Program-made: the position numbers and the translations under genes | The notes under the pieces: model-generated | Told to the model about the DNA's origin: nothing | The model's input: the letters and a program-made list of their open reading frames with translations, nothing else | Database searches by the model: none | Assembly: GCF_000146165.2 (NCBI RefSeq) | Contig: NC_004347.2 | Location: forward strand, 2,294,001 to 2,358,000 | From: Shewanella oneidensis MR-1 | GTDB taxonomy: Bacteria > Pseudomonadota > Gammaproteobacteria > Enterobacterales > Shewanellaceae | DNA: 64,000 nucleotides | Direction of reading: 5' to 3' | Shown here: one piece after another, positions 1 to 9,400 of the stretch | Position numbering within the stretch: the first letter of the stretch is position 1 | Layout: the number at the start of each line of letters is the position of its first letter

Positions 1-26
1 AATAAAAACGCCCAGGTAACTGGGCG
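1..26 (-). terminator. Intrinsic terminator of the L,D-transpeptidase gene
   Basis: A 7-bp perfect stem (CGCCCAG / CTGGGCG, loop GTAA, 9-26) lies just past the stop codon of the minus-strand gene. On that strand it is followed by TTTTTATT, which gives the usual U-tract. Confidence 0.85.
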
Positions 27-32
27 TATCGT

Positions 33-548
33 TTATGGCCAAATCTCGATGGGGGTGCCTTCATCGACCGCTTTCCACACTTCGTCCATTTCAGCGTTGG
101 TGATGGCAATACAACCATCGGTCCAGTTGTATTGCTGTGCTTGCTCGGGGGGCAGGGGTGAGCGGGGATTTTGACCGTGGATCATAATCATGCCACCGGG
201 TCTAATCCCCAGTGCCTTGGCTCTTAACTTATCTTCTTCATTGGGGTAAGAAATATGGATGGATTTGTAATAGGCGCTATCGGATTTTTTATAGTCGAGA
301 ATATAGCGGCCCTGCGGTGTACGTTGATCGCCCTCGGTCAGTTTATGTCCGGTTGGCAAGTCGCCCATGGCAATGCGGTATTGTTTGAGGACTTTGCCGT
401 CCCTTAATAAGGCCATATTGGACTCAGACTTAGTGATCACAACTAAATCGACTTTTCCAATACCCGATGAGGCGAGCACTTGGGGCGAAATCAGTGCGGC
501 AAGTGTAATTGCCACTGTAATGGTTTTGGAGAGTAGGGCTACGCGCAT
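33..548 (-). CDS. L,D-transpeptidase family protein (YkuD domain), secreted
   Basis: 171 aa. Opens with a signal peptide (MRVALLSKTITVAITLAALI, cleavage near VLA-SSG). A YkuD domain follows, with the catalytic-site pattern HGQNP...WTDGCIAIT near the C-terminus. The Cys of DGCIA is the nucleophile expected to attack meso-DAP tetrapeptide stems in the periplasm. The usual SHGC is here TDGC, a variant seen in the branch of the family that includes amidase-like (DpaA) and lipoprotein-linking members, so cross-linking versus hydrolysis cannot be told. I placed the start at 548 because GAGGAAG stands directly upstream. An in-frame codon at 599 would add 17 residues before the signal peptide. It is a single gene followed by its own terminator. 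Confidence 0.85.
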   Translation of the reverse strand: MRVALLSKTITVAITLAALISPQVLASSGIGKVDLVVITKSESNMALLRDGKVLKQYRIAMGDLPTGHKLTEGDQRTPQGRYILDYKKSDSAYYKSIHISYPNEEDKLRAKALGIRPGGMIMIHGQNPRSPLPPEQAQQYNWTDGCIAITNAEMDEVWKAVDEGTPIEIWP

Positions 549-919
549 GTCTTCCTCTAAAATAACGCTGTTAAAGCTTTTTCGCGCATCATACCGCAAA
601 TTTTTGTTGATGTGAGTAGATAATTTTGAGCGAGTTGCAATTGCATGGCAAACTTTGAGGATTTGGAAACGATACCGCTAGGACGTTTCTTCCTATGTCA
701 GATCATTCGCCTGAAAAACTGGGCACCGAAAGCCCATTCAAACGCCACTTACACATTATTATTTTTAGTATTGATTTGGGCGATTAACTATCAAGCTTTC
801 GCCCAAAAGAGCAAGCCTCTAAGGGATGATTTATGCTGAACCGATTGCAAGCCAATTCAGCTCTGTTAGCGGCACAAATCGTTGTTTGATATGCGCTTGT
901 GAGCCAGATCTGAGGTTGA
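549..919. other. Intergenic region, no convincing gene
   Basis: About 370 bp between the L,D-transpeptidase start and the ppx stop. It holds a 9-bp inverted repeat (TTTGGGCGA 775-783 / TCGCCCAAA 799-807) without a T-tract. A 64-codon plus-strand frame (645-839) has no ribosome-binding site and no recognisable domain, so I do not call it a gene. Confidence 0.5.
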
Positions 920-2476
920 TTAGTTTGTAACAGTGTTGAGCGTATCGTCTTTTGCTTCTATCGCTTTATCCAAGGTTATCCCTAGGCTTGAGACAAAACG
1001 CAGCTGCATGCCTAAGGTGGCCATTTGTTTTTGCTCCCGCTGTAAATCTTTCATAAAAAGGCTGATTTTACGTTTATAACTGGGGAGTACTAACATAAGT
1101 CCATCTGGGATTACTTGTATTTTTTCTAGCACTAAGGCTTTGGCAATACGGCCTAAATGCACCAATACCGCTAAACGCAGTAGGCAAACGAGGCGAATGA
1201 GGGTGAGTTTATGGTTAGGCTCTAATTCGGCGAGCAGTAGCTCATTGGGTTTCTTGCGATGGTTAGCAATAAGTCTGGCTAAATCCTGTTGCAGCGCTTC
1301 ACTAAACCCAGGTAAATCACTGTTGCTAATGATATAAGCGCCGTGTTTGTGCAATGCTTTGGAGTTGATGTGCAGCCCAATTTCATGCAAGGTCGCGGCG
1401 TAGGCGAGTAAACGCGCATGGGGTCTTAGTCCCCATTCATCGGCGACTTGCTCAAAGAGCGCCATGGCAGTGTCGCGCACTTTGGTCGCGTGGGGGATAT
1501 CTACATGATAAAGCTGGGCAATGCTGTCGACGGTACGATGGCGAATATCTTGATACTGGCCAATTTTGGCTAATTCGTAGAGCACGCCTTCACGCAGAGC
1601 GCCTGGACTAAATTCCAATTGTGAAATCGGTAAGCGTCTAAAAAAGCTGATTAAAATTGCAAGACCCGCAGGAAGTATTGCGGTACGTTTATCATCGACA
1701 TTGGCAAATTGGACTTGGCTGATATGGCCACACCGAATCAATTTAAGTTTTAATTGTTTGAGGCGGGGTAAGGTGACAATTTCATCACCATGCTCTTCTT
1801 GGATCGCTTCGCAAATGGCTTTTACGGTACCAGAGCTGCCGAGCACTAAGTCCCAGTCGCCACTGAAATATTCCTTAGACAGAGAGGCAAATTGTTTATC
1901 TGCCGCACTTTGTGCTGCGCGAAACGAGGCCGGCGTAATTTGCCCATCAATAAAGAAGCGTTCATTAAAACTCACGCAGCCACATCGCAGACTCGATAAA
2001 TGGGTTGGGGTGTTTTTTTGACCGAGTACCACTTCGGTCGAGCCGCCGCCGATGTCGATAACGATATTATGTTTTGCCAGCACTTGGCTTTGGGCAATAC
2101 CGTTATAAATAAGCCTCGCTTCCTCATGGCCAGAAATCACTTCCACGGGATAAGGCATAATACTGAGGGCGGCTTCAATAAACTGCTCGCGGTTTTTAGC
2201 GACCCTTAAGGTATGTGTGGCGACTAAACGCACCTGTGCTTGGTCAAGATTGGAAAACCGTTGATTAAAATCCCGCAGGCAATTGAGGCCGCGCTCGATA
2301 GCGTCCATGCTGAGGATGTTCTGCGCATTGAGGCCTGTAGCTAACTGAACTTGCTGTTTTTCTTTATGTAATATCTGCAAACTGCCGTCTTGCTCACGGG
2401 CGATAACCAAGTGAAAGCTGTTTGATCCCATGTCGATAGCGACAAAGTGTCGCGGCTGTGAATGTGTGGCAACCAA
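920..2476 (-). CDS. ppx: Exopolyphosphatase (Ppx/GppA family)
   Basis: 518 aa, close to the E. coli Ppx length of 513. Releases terminal phosphate from long-chain polyphosphate in the cytoplasm. The N-terminal actin-like ATPase fold shows the phosphate-1 motif AIDMGSNSFHLVI (residues 13-25) and a second DIGGGSTEVV near residue 140. The C-terminal half is the HD-type helical domain typical of Ppx over short GppA forms. The start codon is TTG, supported by AAGGAT nine bases upstream. It lies 42 bp after the ppk stop on the same strand, the conserved ppk-ppx operon order. With ppk interrupted by an insertion sequence, ppx may depend on transcription from or through that element. The reading frame itself is intact. 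Confidence 0.95.
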   Translation of the reverse strand: MVATHSQPRHFVAIDMGSNSFHLVIAREQDGSLQILHKEKQQVQLATGLNAQNILSMDAIERGLNCLRDFNQRFSNLDQAQVRLVATHTLRVAKNREQFIEAALSIMPYPVEVISGHEEARLIYNGIAQSQVLAKHNIVIDIGGGSTEVVLGQKNTPTHLSSLRCGCVSFNERFFIDGQITPASFRAAQSAADKQFASLSKEYFSGDWDLVLGSSGTVKAICEAIQEEHGDEIVTLPRLKQLKLKLIRCGHISQVQFANVDDKRTAILPAGLAILISFFRRLPISQLEFSPGALREGVLYELAKIGQYQDIRHRTVDSIAQLYHVDIPHATKVRDTAMALFEQVADEWGLRPHARLLAYAATLHEIGLHINSKALHKHGAYIISNSDLPGFSEALQQDLARLIANHRKKPNELLLAELEPNHKLTLIRLVCLLRLAVLVHLGRIAKALVLEKIQVIPDGLMLVLPSYKRKISLFMKDLQREQKQMATLGMQLRFVSSLGITLDKAIEAKDDTLNTVTN

Positions 2477-2518
2477 TCGGATTATCCTTAGGCAATCGAG
2501 ACTAAGATAAAGCCAGCG

Positions 2519-4182
2519 TTAGCTGGCTTTGGCCTGTAATGCGGGTTCGGCAAGCGCTTGCTCTGCCTCAAGCTTCGCCGCTTCACGTTGAGCAGTTAAT
2601 TCTTGCTGCAACCGCTTCTCATAATTAATCAGATATTGATAAATGGCAATTTGAGAACGCACTTTACGTTTGTTTCCGCGGTTACGATAAGGATTAGTCT
2701 GTTCCTTATTGATGATGCGAGCCTTAGTATTGTCGTTGAACTGTAACGATAAAATATCCATCACCATTTGTTTTAGACGCGGATCATAAATTGGCACACT
2801 TACTTCAACGCGGTTATCAATATTGCGACTCATCCAATCGGCAGAGCTAATAAACAGCTTATTTTCACCACCGGCATGGAACAGCATCACGCGGGAGTGT
2901 TCCAAGAATCGGTCAACAATACTGTAGACTTCGATGTTATCGCTGATCCCTGGAATTTGTGGTATCAGCGAGCACATGCCGCGGATCAGTAATTTGATTT
3001 TGACGCCCGCAGCCGAGGCCTCATAGAGTTTTTGTACCAGAGACTCATCGAGCAAGTTATTCAATTTTAAGGTAATAGCCGCCTTAATGTGACTCTGGGC
3101 GTTCACGATTTCATTATCAATTAAATGGGTGAGCTTTTGTCTGGCATCATAGGGCGAGACAATCAAATGCTGGAAGTTATCGCGGCGATAGGGGTGTTCA
3201 ATCAAGTCAAACACTTGCTCAACTTCGCGGGCAATTTCCTGATTCGCCGTAAAGAGGGATAAATCGGTATAGACCCGCGCTGTGCCTTCGTTAAAATTGC
3301 CCGAACCGACATGGCAATAAAGCTTCATTTCGCCTTGTTCTTCGCGGCCAATCAAGCACAACTTAGAGTGTACTTTTAAGCTGGTGATCCCATGGTGGAC
3401 TTTGACTCCCGCTTCGGCGAGTACGCGCGTCCATTCGATGTTGGATTGCTCGTCAAACCGAGCCCGCAGCTCAATCACCGCGGTGACTTGCTTACCATTT
3501 TTGACTGCATCGATAAGTGACTGCATCACATGGGATTTTTTCGCCACACGGTACAGATTGATGCGGATAAAGCGGACCGCAGGATCGTAGGCGGCCTGGC
3601 GCACCATCTCCGTAAAGTGGGAGAACTTATGGTACGGGTAGTTGAGCATAATATCGCCCATCTTGATCGCATCGAAACTATTTGCGCTACGAGCAAAGCC
3701 TGTGCTGTTAAGCGCCGGCAGTTTTTCGTTTTCGAGGTAATCTCGGCTGGGATTGGGAAAGCCAATAAAATCTTTGAAGCTGTGGTAACGGCCGCCAGGG
3801 ATTAAACATTCTGTCGAGCTGATATTTAAATTTTCTTTGAGCATTTCCAGCATGTGCTCGGGCATTTCTTTGTCGTATACCAAGCGCACAGGCTCTGCTG
3901 TCAGGCGTTTTTTCAGACCCTTGGTCATTTTTTCAAGCTGGGTTTGTTCTAGCTCATCGGTAATATCAAAATCTGCATCACGGGTGAGCTTCATTGAATA
4001 GACTTCAATCGCTTCGTATTCAAAGAAGGGACCAAATAGGTCGTCCACGCAGTGGCGAATAATGTTATCCAGTAGGATCAGATATTTTTTGGCCTTGGAT
4101 TTCTCCGCGGGTAACTCGATAAAACGTGGCACATTTTTCGTGGGTACTTCAACGAGGGCGTATTGCCTGCGCAATTTAGTGT
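2519..4182 (-). pseudogene. ppk: Polyphosphate kinase 1, C-terminal part, cut by IS1595-family element
   Basis: The 3' three quarters of ppk. It retains the PLD-like C1 and C2 domains with both histidine regions (HSKLCLIGRE, CHVGSGNFNEGTARVYTDL and EHSRVMLFHAGGENKLFISS), which carry the phosphorylated His in PPK1. Removing the IS and one copy of the 8-bp duplication rejoins this part in frame with 5231-5720, through the codons for LCVCLYTKLRRQY, into a 717-residue protein (E. coli PPK is 688). As it stands the fragment lacks the N-terminal and part of the head domain. An in-frame TTG near 4174 could start a truncated product but has no clear ribosome-binding site. Loss of polyphosphate synthesis by PPK1 is the expected outcome, as an inference. 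Confidence 0.9.
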
Positions 4183-4190
4183 ATAAACAT
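4183..4190. repeat. 8-bp target-site duplication, left copy (ATAAACAT)
   Basis: ATAAACAT directly abuts the IS left end and is repeated at 5231-5238 past the right end. Eight base pairs is the duplication size of the IS1595 family. Confidence 0.95.
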
Positions 4191-5230
4191 AAGGGCTATC
4201 CACTTAGCACGACCAACCACTATATATTGTGGTTATCGATTTTTAATTGATTGGTACGTTATCGGCTTAGAACGCACTGCTTGCTCAAGCAACCTGTAGA
4301 ATAATAATCCCCGAGAATCTGACTTTCTTCTGTTGAAGCGAAATGTAAATTCATCTAAATAATAATCAAGTTGCTTAGCCTTTACCGCACCTTGATACGT
4401 ACCTAAAAGCCATCTTTTACATAATGATGAGACTCGATGCACCCCAGCCATTGTTTCATGTGCAGGTACAGATGAACCTAAATGCACCATCCGATTATGC
4501 TTATATCCTTTTTTGTCTATTTGCTTGTATGCTTGAGAACCATCACTACAAATTGTGCTACCAGGCTCTATTACATCTTGAATGAATTGATGGATATGTT
4601 CTTTAGTTGCACTTTCTACTTGCCTTAAACGTATCCGCCCAAATCCAGAGGGTGATAGCAGCTCAACAGCCACCAAAACTATAGCTTTACGCTTACCCTG
4701 TTGATTTTTAATAGATGATTTTGGAATGACCCCACCTATTAATGTTTCGTCAACCTCTACGATGCCGGACAGTTTATCTCTTTCAGGGTCAACCATGGCA
4801 TATCTTAACTTGTGCATTAAAGACCAAGCAGTTTGATAACTCCCAAGACCTAATAGCCTTTGGACTCCAAGAGCGCTGACCCCATTCTTTTGATTTGTAA
4901 TAAACCAGACAGCTGCAAACCAACTTTTCATGGGGGTTCTTGTTTTGTCAAAAAGTGTACTTGATGTTACTGAACACTGAAAACGGCAAGCATGACATTT
5001 TAACTTGCCATTACTTAACTGATAAGGTGATTGATGGCTCGAACAGCTTGGGCAAATGAATCCGTTTGGCCAACGAAGTGCGTAAAGGTAGCTAGTGCAA
5101 GATTGTTCATCATGAAACCAATCAACAAATTCGTCCCAATTTGTAGGGTAATCGACGCCAGCTTTTAATAAATACGATGAAGTTTTCATTACTACATATT
5201 GACACTGGTGGCGCTAAATGGATAGCCCTT
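4191..5230 (-). mobile_element. IS1595-family insertion sequence, copy 1 (in ppk)
   Basis: 1040 bp with imperfect terminal inverted repeats. The left end reads AAGGGCTATCCACTTAGCAC and the inverted right end AAGGGCTATCCATTTAGCGC, bounded by the ATAAACAT duplication. It contains one transposase gene. It resembles the ISSod11 subgroup of IS1595 from memory; a search of an IS database would settle the name. A second full copy of identical length is at 27063-28102. Confidence 0.95.
4233..5189 (-). CDS. IS1595-family transposase (ISXO2-like domain)
   Basis: 318 aa. The N-terminus carries a zinc-ribbon (CPSC near residue 47, CHAC further on) that binds the IS ends. The ISXO2-like DDE domain follows with VDETLIGG, then CSDGSQAY, then the conserved HRVSSLCKRWLLGTYQGAV block, the DD(E/N)K-type region of this family. 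Length and layout fit a complete, active enzyme. The protein is identical to that of the second copy although the DNA differs at three silent positions. Confidence 0.95.
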   Translation of the reverse strand: MKTSSYLLKAGVDYPTNWDEFVDWFHDEQSCTSYLYALRWPNGFICPSCSSHQSPYQLSNGKLKCHACRFQCSVTSSTLFDKTRTPMKSWFAAVWFITNQKNGVSALGVQRLLGLGSYQTAWSLMHKLRYAMVDPERDKLSGIVEVDETLIGGVIPKSSIKNQQGKRKAIVLVAVELLSPSGFGRIRLRQVESATKEHIHQFIQDVIEPGSTICSDGSQAYKQIDKKGYKHNRMVHLGSSVPAHETMAGVHRVSSLCKRWLLGTYQGAVKAKQLDYYLDEFTFRFNRRKSDSRGLLFYRLLEQAVRSKPITYQSIKNR

Positions 5231-5238
5231 ATAAACAT
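5231..5238. repeat. 8-bp target-site duplication, right copy (ATAAACAT)
   Basis: Second copy of ATAAACAT at the right end of the IS. It also encodes the last intact codons of the ppk N-terminal fragment. Confidence 0.95.
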
Positions 5239-5720
5239 ACACATAAATAAGTAGCATCATCGTTGATATGTTTTACTAGGTCGCGGTTGTTATTGACAAT
5301 CAGCGGCGCGATATGGCGTTTAAAATGATCGCGAAAGTGTTTTTTAAGCCAGCTACTATGGTACTCACTTAATTGTTTTTCATTAATTAACAAAATGTTA
5401 CGGCGTACTAGCTCGCGCATCAACTCGACGTAAATGCTATCGAAGCGCTCCTGCAGCGCCATCACTTTTGATTGGATTTTGGCCATTAAGTGGCGGCTAT
5501 TACTGCGTCCTTCCTGTAAGGCGGAGAGTAAAATAGAGCGTCTAACCGCTGCGACACGTACTCGGAAAAACTCATCCATATTATTAGAGAATATGCCCAG
5601 AAAGCGCACGCGCTCGACAATCGGCACATTGGGGTCGCAGGCCTCTTGCAGTACCCGTTCATTGAATGACAACCAAGAGAGTTCTTTATCGATCGACAGT
5701 TTATCGGTATTCGGGGACAC
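5231..5720 (-). pseudogene. ppk: Polyphosphate kinase 1, N-terminal part, cut by IS1595-family element
   Basis: The first 163 codons of ppk: the N domain (LSIDKELSWLSFNERVLQEA, NNMDEFFRVRVAAV) and the start of the head domain. The frame then meets a TAA inside the IS end. The start codon is GTG at 5718-5720, supported by AAAGGAG a few bases upstream. The fragment alone lacks the whole PLD-like catalytic region. It is the 5' partner of 2519-4182. Confidence 0.9.
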
Positions 5721-6039
5721 TGCACAGCTCCTTTAAGCAAGCGTCATTGCGCAATATACAATAGCATTCATACATTGGAGTGCAATCAGATTTACTTCTG
5801 AAAATAAAGGGATATAAAAAATTTCCCTTCTGACTAAGATGGTTGCGCACAAAGATACGGACTGAATATGTCAGATTGATGACAAGTGTGACAGAAATGT
5901 GACTTTAAAATTAACCGAGGTGAATGACCACTTTACACGGTAAAGCGTGCAGGATGTGCTTGGCTTCCTTTGGTATTGAGTCAAACTGTGTTACCTTGCT
6001 CGGCTTTTTGATTGTGGGTTTGACTCAAGGGGTAAGCGG
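5721..6039. other. Divergent promoter region between ppk and yegD
   Basis: About 320 bp between the ppk start (minus) and the yegD start (plus), A+T-rich, with no gene. It holds the Pho-box-like repeat listed separately. The yegD ribosome-binding site (CAAGGGG) lies at its right end. Confidence 0.6.
5888..5905 (-). promoter_or_regulatory. Candidate Pho box upstream of ppk
   Basis: GTGACAG, four bases, GTGACTT. Read on the minus strand this is two CTGTCAY-like heptamers (AAGTCAC and CTGTCAC) with the 11-bp period of PhoB sites. A third related heptamer, ATGACAA, is at 5879-5885. It lies about 170 bp upstream of ppk, a gene under PhoB control in E. coli. One heptamer matches well and the other only partly, so this is a moderate-strength guess. 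Confidence 0.4.
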
Positions 6040-7494
6040 ATGTTTGTCGGATTTGATTATGGTAGTGCCAACTGTGCCGTTGGGATAATGCAGGGAGATG
6101 AAGTATCGCTCTTACCGCTATCGACTGATTCTGCTTATTTACCCTCAACGCTTTATGCGATGGACAGGGAGCTGATTGCCGAGGCCGTTTATCGTGCACT
6201 TCCTGCGGAATTAAAAGCCGATTATGCCAAAAAACGCGCGGCGCAGTTAAGTCGCGCGCGTATGGTGCGCCATGAATTAGATCTCGATGCCGAGTCGCCT
6301 GCGGTGTTTGTCGGCGAGCAAGCCGTTGCTGCCTACCTTGAAATGCCGGAAGAAGGTTTTTATGTCCGTTCGCCAAAATCTTTTTTGGGGGCAACAGGGT
6401 TAAGGCCCGAGCAAGTTGCGCTATTTGAGGACATAGTCACCTTGATGATGCAGCATATTAAAGTGCGCGCCGAAGCGGTATTAGTGCAAAAGGGCATGGC
6501 ATCAAAGGACGAAGCGCGTATTACCCACGCCGTGATTGGCCGCCCAGTAAACTTTCAAGGAATTGGTGGCGAAGAAAGCAATCGTCAGGCGGAAGCCATC
6601 TTAACCTTGGCGGCAAAACGAGCGGGCTTTGTCGATGTGGCTTTCCTGTTTGAACCCCTTGCTGCAGGGATGGATTATGAAGCCGGTCTAAAGGCTGACC
6701 AAACCGTGTTGGTGGTTGACGTTGGTGGCGGTACCACCGACTGCTCTGTGGTTAAAATGGGCCCAAGCCATAAGGCGAGTTTTGACCGTAGCCGTGACTG
6801 CTTAGGCCACAGCGGCCAGCGAATTGGCGGTAACGATCTGGATATCGCCTTGGCGATGAATGCCTTTATGCCGCATTTTGGTTTAGGCTCGCTGATGAGT
6901 AATGGCAAACCTATGCCGAGTAATCCTTTTTGGAATGCGGTGGCGGTAAATGATATTAGTGCTCAGCGTGAGTTTGCGACCTTAAGCACTCGCAAGTTGA
7001 TCGATGAACTGATAAAAGAAGCTGAGCAACCCAATTTATTAAAAAGATTGCTAAAAGTGCAGCAACAACAGTTAAGCTATCAAATAGTGCGTTTAGCTGA
7101 GCGGGCAAAAATCGCCTTATCGGATGCACACACAACGGAAAGTTCGCTGGAATTTATTGAGGCTATGCTTAGCGCCGAAGTGAACCGTGATTGCTTTGAA
7201 AATGCCATCGAGCCGTCACTGGGTAAGATCGAAGCCTTAATGCACCAAGCGCTGACTCAGGCGGCTAAAAGTCTTACGGGCAATGGCTTAGCACCAGAAG
7301 AACTGTCCGTTGAGGCGGGTACAGCCGAGTGCCAACCCGATGTGATTTATGTGACGGGCGGCACGGCGCGAAGCCCAGCGATATACGCTAAGATAACTAG
7401 CCTTTATCCCGATACGCCCGTGGTAGTAGGGGATCATTTTGGCTCGGTGACTGCGGGGTTAACTCGCTGGGCACAAAAGCATTTTGCTCAATAA
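6040..7494 (+). CDS. yegD: Hsp70-family chaperone-like protein YegD
   Basis: 484 aa, a shortened DnaK-type ATPase without the C-terminal substrate-binding domain. The actin-fold motifs are visible: phosphate-1 FDYGSANCAVG (5-15), FEPLAAGMDY near 204, phosphate-2 VVDVGGGTTDCS (225-236) and the adenosine motif VTGGTARSPAIY near the C-terminus. E. coli YegD is about 450 aa with the same layout. The client and exact job of the family are poorly known. It is followed after 17 bp by a small lipoprotein gene on the same strand, likely one transcript that ends at the hairpin at 8064-8089. Confidence 0.9.
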   Translation: MFVGFDYGSANCAVGIMQGDEVSLLPLSTDSAYLPSTLYAMDRELIAEAVYRALPAELKADYAKKRAAQLSRARMVRHELDLDAESPAVFVGEQAVAAYLEMPEEGFYVRSPKSFLGATGLRPEQVALFEDIVTLMMQHIKVRAEAVLVQKGMASKDEARITHAVIGRPVNFQGIGGEESNRQAEAILTLAAKRAGFVDVAFLFEPLAAGMDYEAGLKADQTVLVVDVGGGTTDCSVVKMGPSHKASFDRSRDCLGHSGQRIGGNDLDIALAMNAFMPHFGLGSLMSNGKPMPSNPFWNAVAVNDISAQREFATLSTRKLIDELIKEAEQPNLLKRLLKVQQQQLSYQIVRLAERAKIALSDAHTTESSLEFIEAMLSAEVNRDCFENAIEPSLGKIEALMHQALTQAAKSLTGNGLAPEELSVEAGTAECQPDVIYVTGGTARSPAIYAKITSLYPDTPVVVGDHFGSVTAGLTRWAQKHFAQ

Positions 7495-7511
7495 GTAATC
7501 AAGGAGATACG

Positions 7512-8009
7512 ATGAAGACATTAAACAGGACTGTGGTTTCTCTGCTGGCAGTGACGTTGACAGGCATGATGCTTTCGGGCTGTGGTGATGATGTGGGTAA
7601 AGTGAGCCTCGGGCTCTTTACCACGAAAGACGTGATTATCGATGCCAAGCAAGACCCGAAAATCCCTGGTGTGACCTGTCATATCAGCCGCATTGAAGCG
7701 AACCTTGATTTTGCCGATCCGTCCGATATGGGCATTAGTTGCCGTCAAACCGGGCCGATTTCCGCCGCAGATATTGCCAAGATAGATAAGAGCAAAAACG
7801 GTGAAGTGGTGTTCACCGAGTCTTTAAGTATTTTATTTAAAACGCTAAAAGTGCGCCGGATTTACGATGCGCCTAATCAAACGCTGTTGTATTTGTCCTA
7901 TTCGACGAAAGAGACGAATGGCAGCCATAAACATGCTTTGTCAACTGTGCCTTTATTTGGCTCACAGGCGTGGATTGACCCCGCAATCAGTGCGGCGCAG
8001 CCGAAATAG
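7512..8009 (+). CDS. CreA-family lipoprotein
   Basis: 165 aa. The signal peptide ends in a lipobox (LSGC, Cys24), so the mature protein should be lipid-anchored; Gly-Asp follow the Cys. The body matches the CreA pattern: VTCHISRIEANLDFADPSD, ISCRQTGPI, GEVVFTESLSILFKTLKVRRIYDA and LLYLSYSTKETNGSHKHALS. CreA of E. coli sits by the creBCD genes and has no settled function. The ribosome-binding site AAGGAG is seven bases before the ATG. Its location directly behind yegD suggests co-transcription. Confidence 0.85.
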   Translation: MKTLNRTVVSLLAVTLTGMMLSGCGDDVGKVSLGLFTTKDVIIDAKQDPKIPGVTCHISRIEANLDFADPSDMGISCRQTGPISAADIAKIDKSKNGEVVFTESLSILFKTLKVRRIYDAPNQTLLYLSYSTKETNGSHKHALSTVPLFGSQAWIDPAISAAQPK

Positions 8010-8060
8010 TTAAGTTGCATGCTTACTATTTGAAATTAATCGTTTATTAACGTGAACTAA

Positions 8061-8096
8061 AAACGAAGGCGGGATGAGTCCCGCCTTCGCTGTTTT
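8061..8096. terminator. Bidirectional terminator between creA-like gene and metC
   Basis: An 11-bp perfect stem (CGAAGGCGGGA 8064-8074 / TCCCGCCTTCG 8079-8089, loop TGAG). It is followed on the plus strand by CTGTTTT and on the minus strand by TTTAGTT. It sits between convergent genes. Confidence 0.8.
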
Positions 8097-8116
8097 ACAT
8101 ATAAGGGCTTTATGCC

Positions 8117-9316
8117 TTATTTGACCTTAGCGGCGAGCACGGCATTAAAACGCTCGAATCCTGCGCTGAGATCGGCAATTAAATCCTCGGGATCTTCAAG
8201 ACCAATATGAACACGGATCAACGGTTTGCTAGCATCCCACTTGGTCGCACTACGGATTCTTTCAATGCCAAAAATCCCTAAGATCAGACTCTCATAACCA
8301 CCCCAAGAAAAGCCCATTTTAAAGTGCTGCATATTTTCAACGAGTGCGGTAACCGCTTCCTGATCGCCTTGTTTTAATACAAAGGAAAACAAACCATTTG
8401 ATGCGCTAAAGTCGCGTTTAAAGAATTCATGTCCTGGGCAGGTCTCAAAGGCGGGATGACGTAAATGGTCTACTTCAGGACGGGTTTGTAACCAGTTAGC
8501 TACTTTTAGGGCATTTTTCTCATGTTGCGCCATGCGCACGCCTAAGGTGCGTAATCCGCGCGTGGCGAGATACACATCATCGGGGGAAGTGGTTTGCCCC
8601 AGTAAATAACTGCGCTCACGCAGCTGCGGCCAGTATTGCTCGTTGGCGGTCGCCGTGCCTATCATCACATCCGAGTGGCCGACAATATACTTTGTGGCGG
8701 CTTGAATCGACACATCGACACCCATCTCGAAGGGCTTGCTATTGATTGGCGAGGCCCATGTGTTGTCGAGAATGGTCACCAATCCATGTTCATGGGCGAT
8801 GCGGCATAGGGTTGGGACGTCTTGCACTTCCATGGTGATGGAGCCGGGAGACTCTAAAAACAATACCTTAGTATTGGGGCGGATAAGCGCGCGAATGCCT
8901 TCACCAATCAGGGGATCGTAATAGGTGGTCTCAATATTAAAGCCTGCCAGAATATGGCTGCAAAAATCGCGTGTTGGCTCGTAAACGCTATCGACCATCA
9001 GCAGATGATCGCCCGCCTGTAAAAACGATAACAAAGCCGCGCTAATCGCTGCCGCGCCAGAGGGATACAGTGCTGTGCCAGCGCCACCTTCGAGTTCGCT
9101 TACCGCCGCTTGAAACGCAAAGTGGGTCGGGGTGCCGCGGCGGCCGTAAAACATTTCGCCATTGGTTTTGTTTTTGGCGGCATGACGCATATCCTCCATC
9201 GTGTCGAACACTATGGTCGATGCGCGAAATACGGGCGGATTAATCACGCCCTTGGTCCATTTTTTATCGCGACCGACGCTGACGATTTGGGTGGCGAGCT
9301 GATGTTTATCTGTCAT
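8117..9316 (-). CDS. metC: Cystathionine beta-lyase (PLP, Cys/Met metabolism family)
   Basis: 399 aa. Cytoplasmic PLP enzyme that splits cystathionine to homocysteine in methionine synthesis. The Schiff-base lysine is K209 in SIQAATKYIVGHSDVMIG. D184 in LDNTWASP contacts the pyridine nitrogen, and YGRRGTPT (residues 57-64) is the substrate/PLP phosphate loop. The sequence fits MetC better than MetB or gamma-lyases by its FLESPGSITMEVQDV stretch, though family boundaries are narrow. It is monocistronic, between the terminator at 8064 and the divergently unrelated kinase gene. Confidence 0.9.
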   Translation of the reverse strand: MTDKHQLATQIVSVGRDKKWTKGVINPPVFRASTIVFDTMEDMRHAAKNKTNGEMFYGRRGTPTHFAFQAAVSELEGGAGTALYPSGAAAISAALLSFLQAGDHLLMVDSVYEPTRDFCSHILAGFNIETTYYDPLIGEGIRALIRPNTKVLFLESPGSITMEVQDVPTLCRIAHEHGLVTILDNTWASPINSKPFEMGVDVSIQAATKYIVGHSDVMIGTATANEQYWPQLRERSYLLGQTTSPDDVYLATRGLRTLGVRMAQHEKNALKVANWLQTRPEVDHLRHPAFETCPGHEFFKRDFSASNGLFSFVLKQGDQEAVTALVENMQHFKMGFSWGGYESLILGIFGIERIRSATKWDASKPLIRVHIGLEDPEDLIADLSAGFERFNAVLAAKVK

Positions 9317-9400
9317 AGGGCACTACCTTGGCGAGTCTGTATTTGTTTTGTCATCCAATGTGATGGCCGTCATCTTAGCATCTGCTCGCTAAAATGGCAG

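Noticed and set aside
645..839. 64-codon plus-strand frame in the gap before ppx
   Set aside because: No ribosome-binding site, no recognisable domain, and the gap is otherwise non-coding.
5888..5905. The same sequence considered as a CRP site
   Set aside because: The TGTGA boxes are direct, not inverted (no TCACA partner), which does not fit CRP.
5981..6394. 137-codon minus-strand frame over the start of yegD
   Set aside because: Antisense to a clear Hsp70 ATPase gene, no domain or ribosome-binding site.
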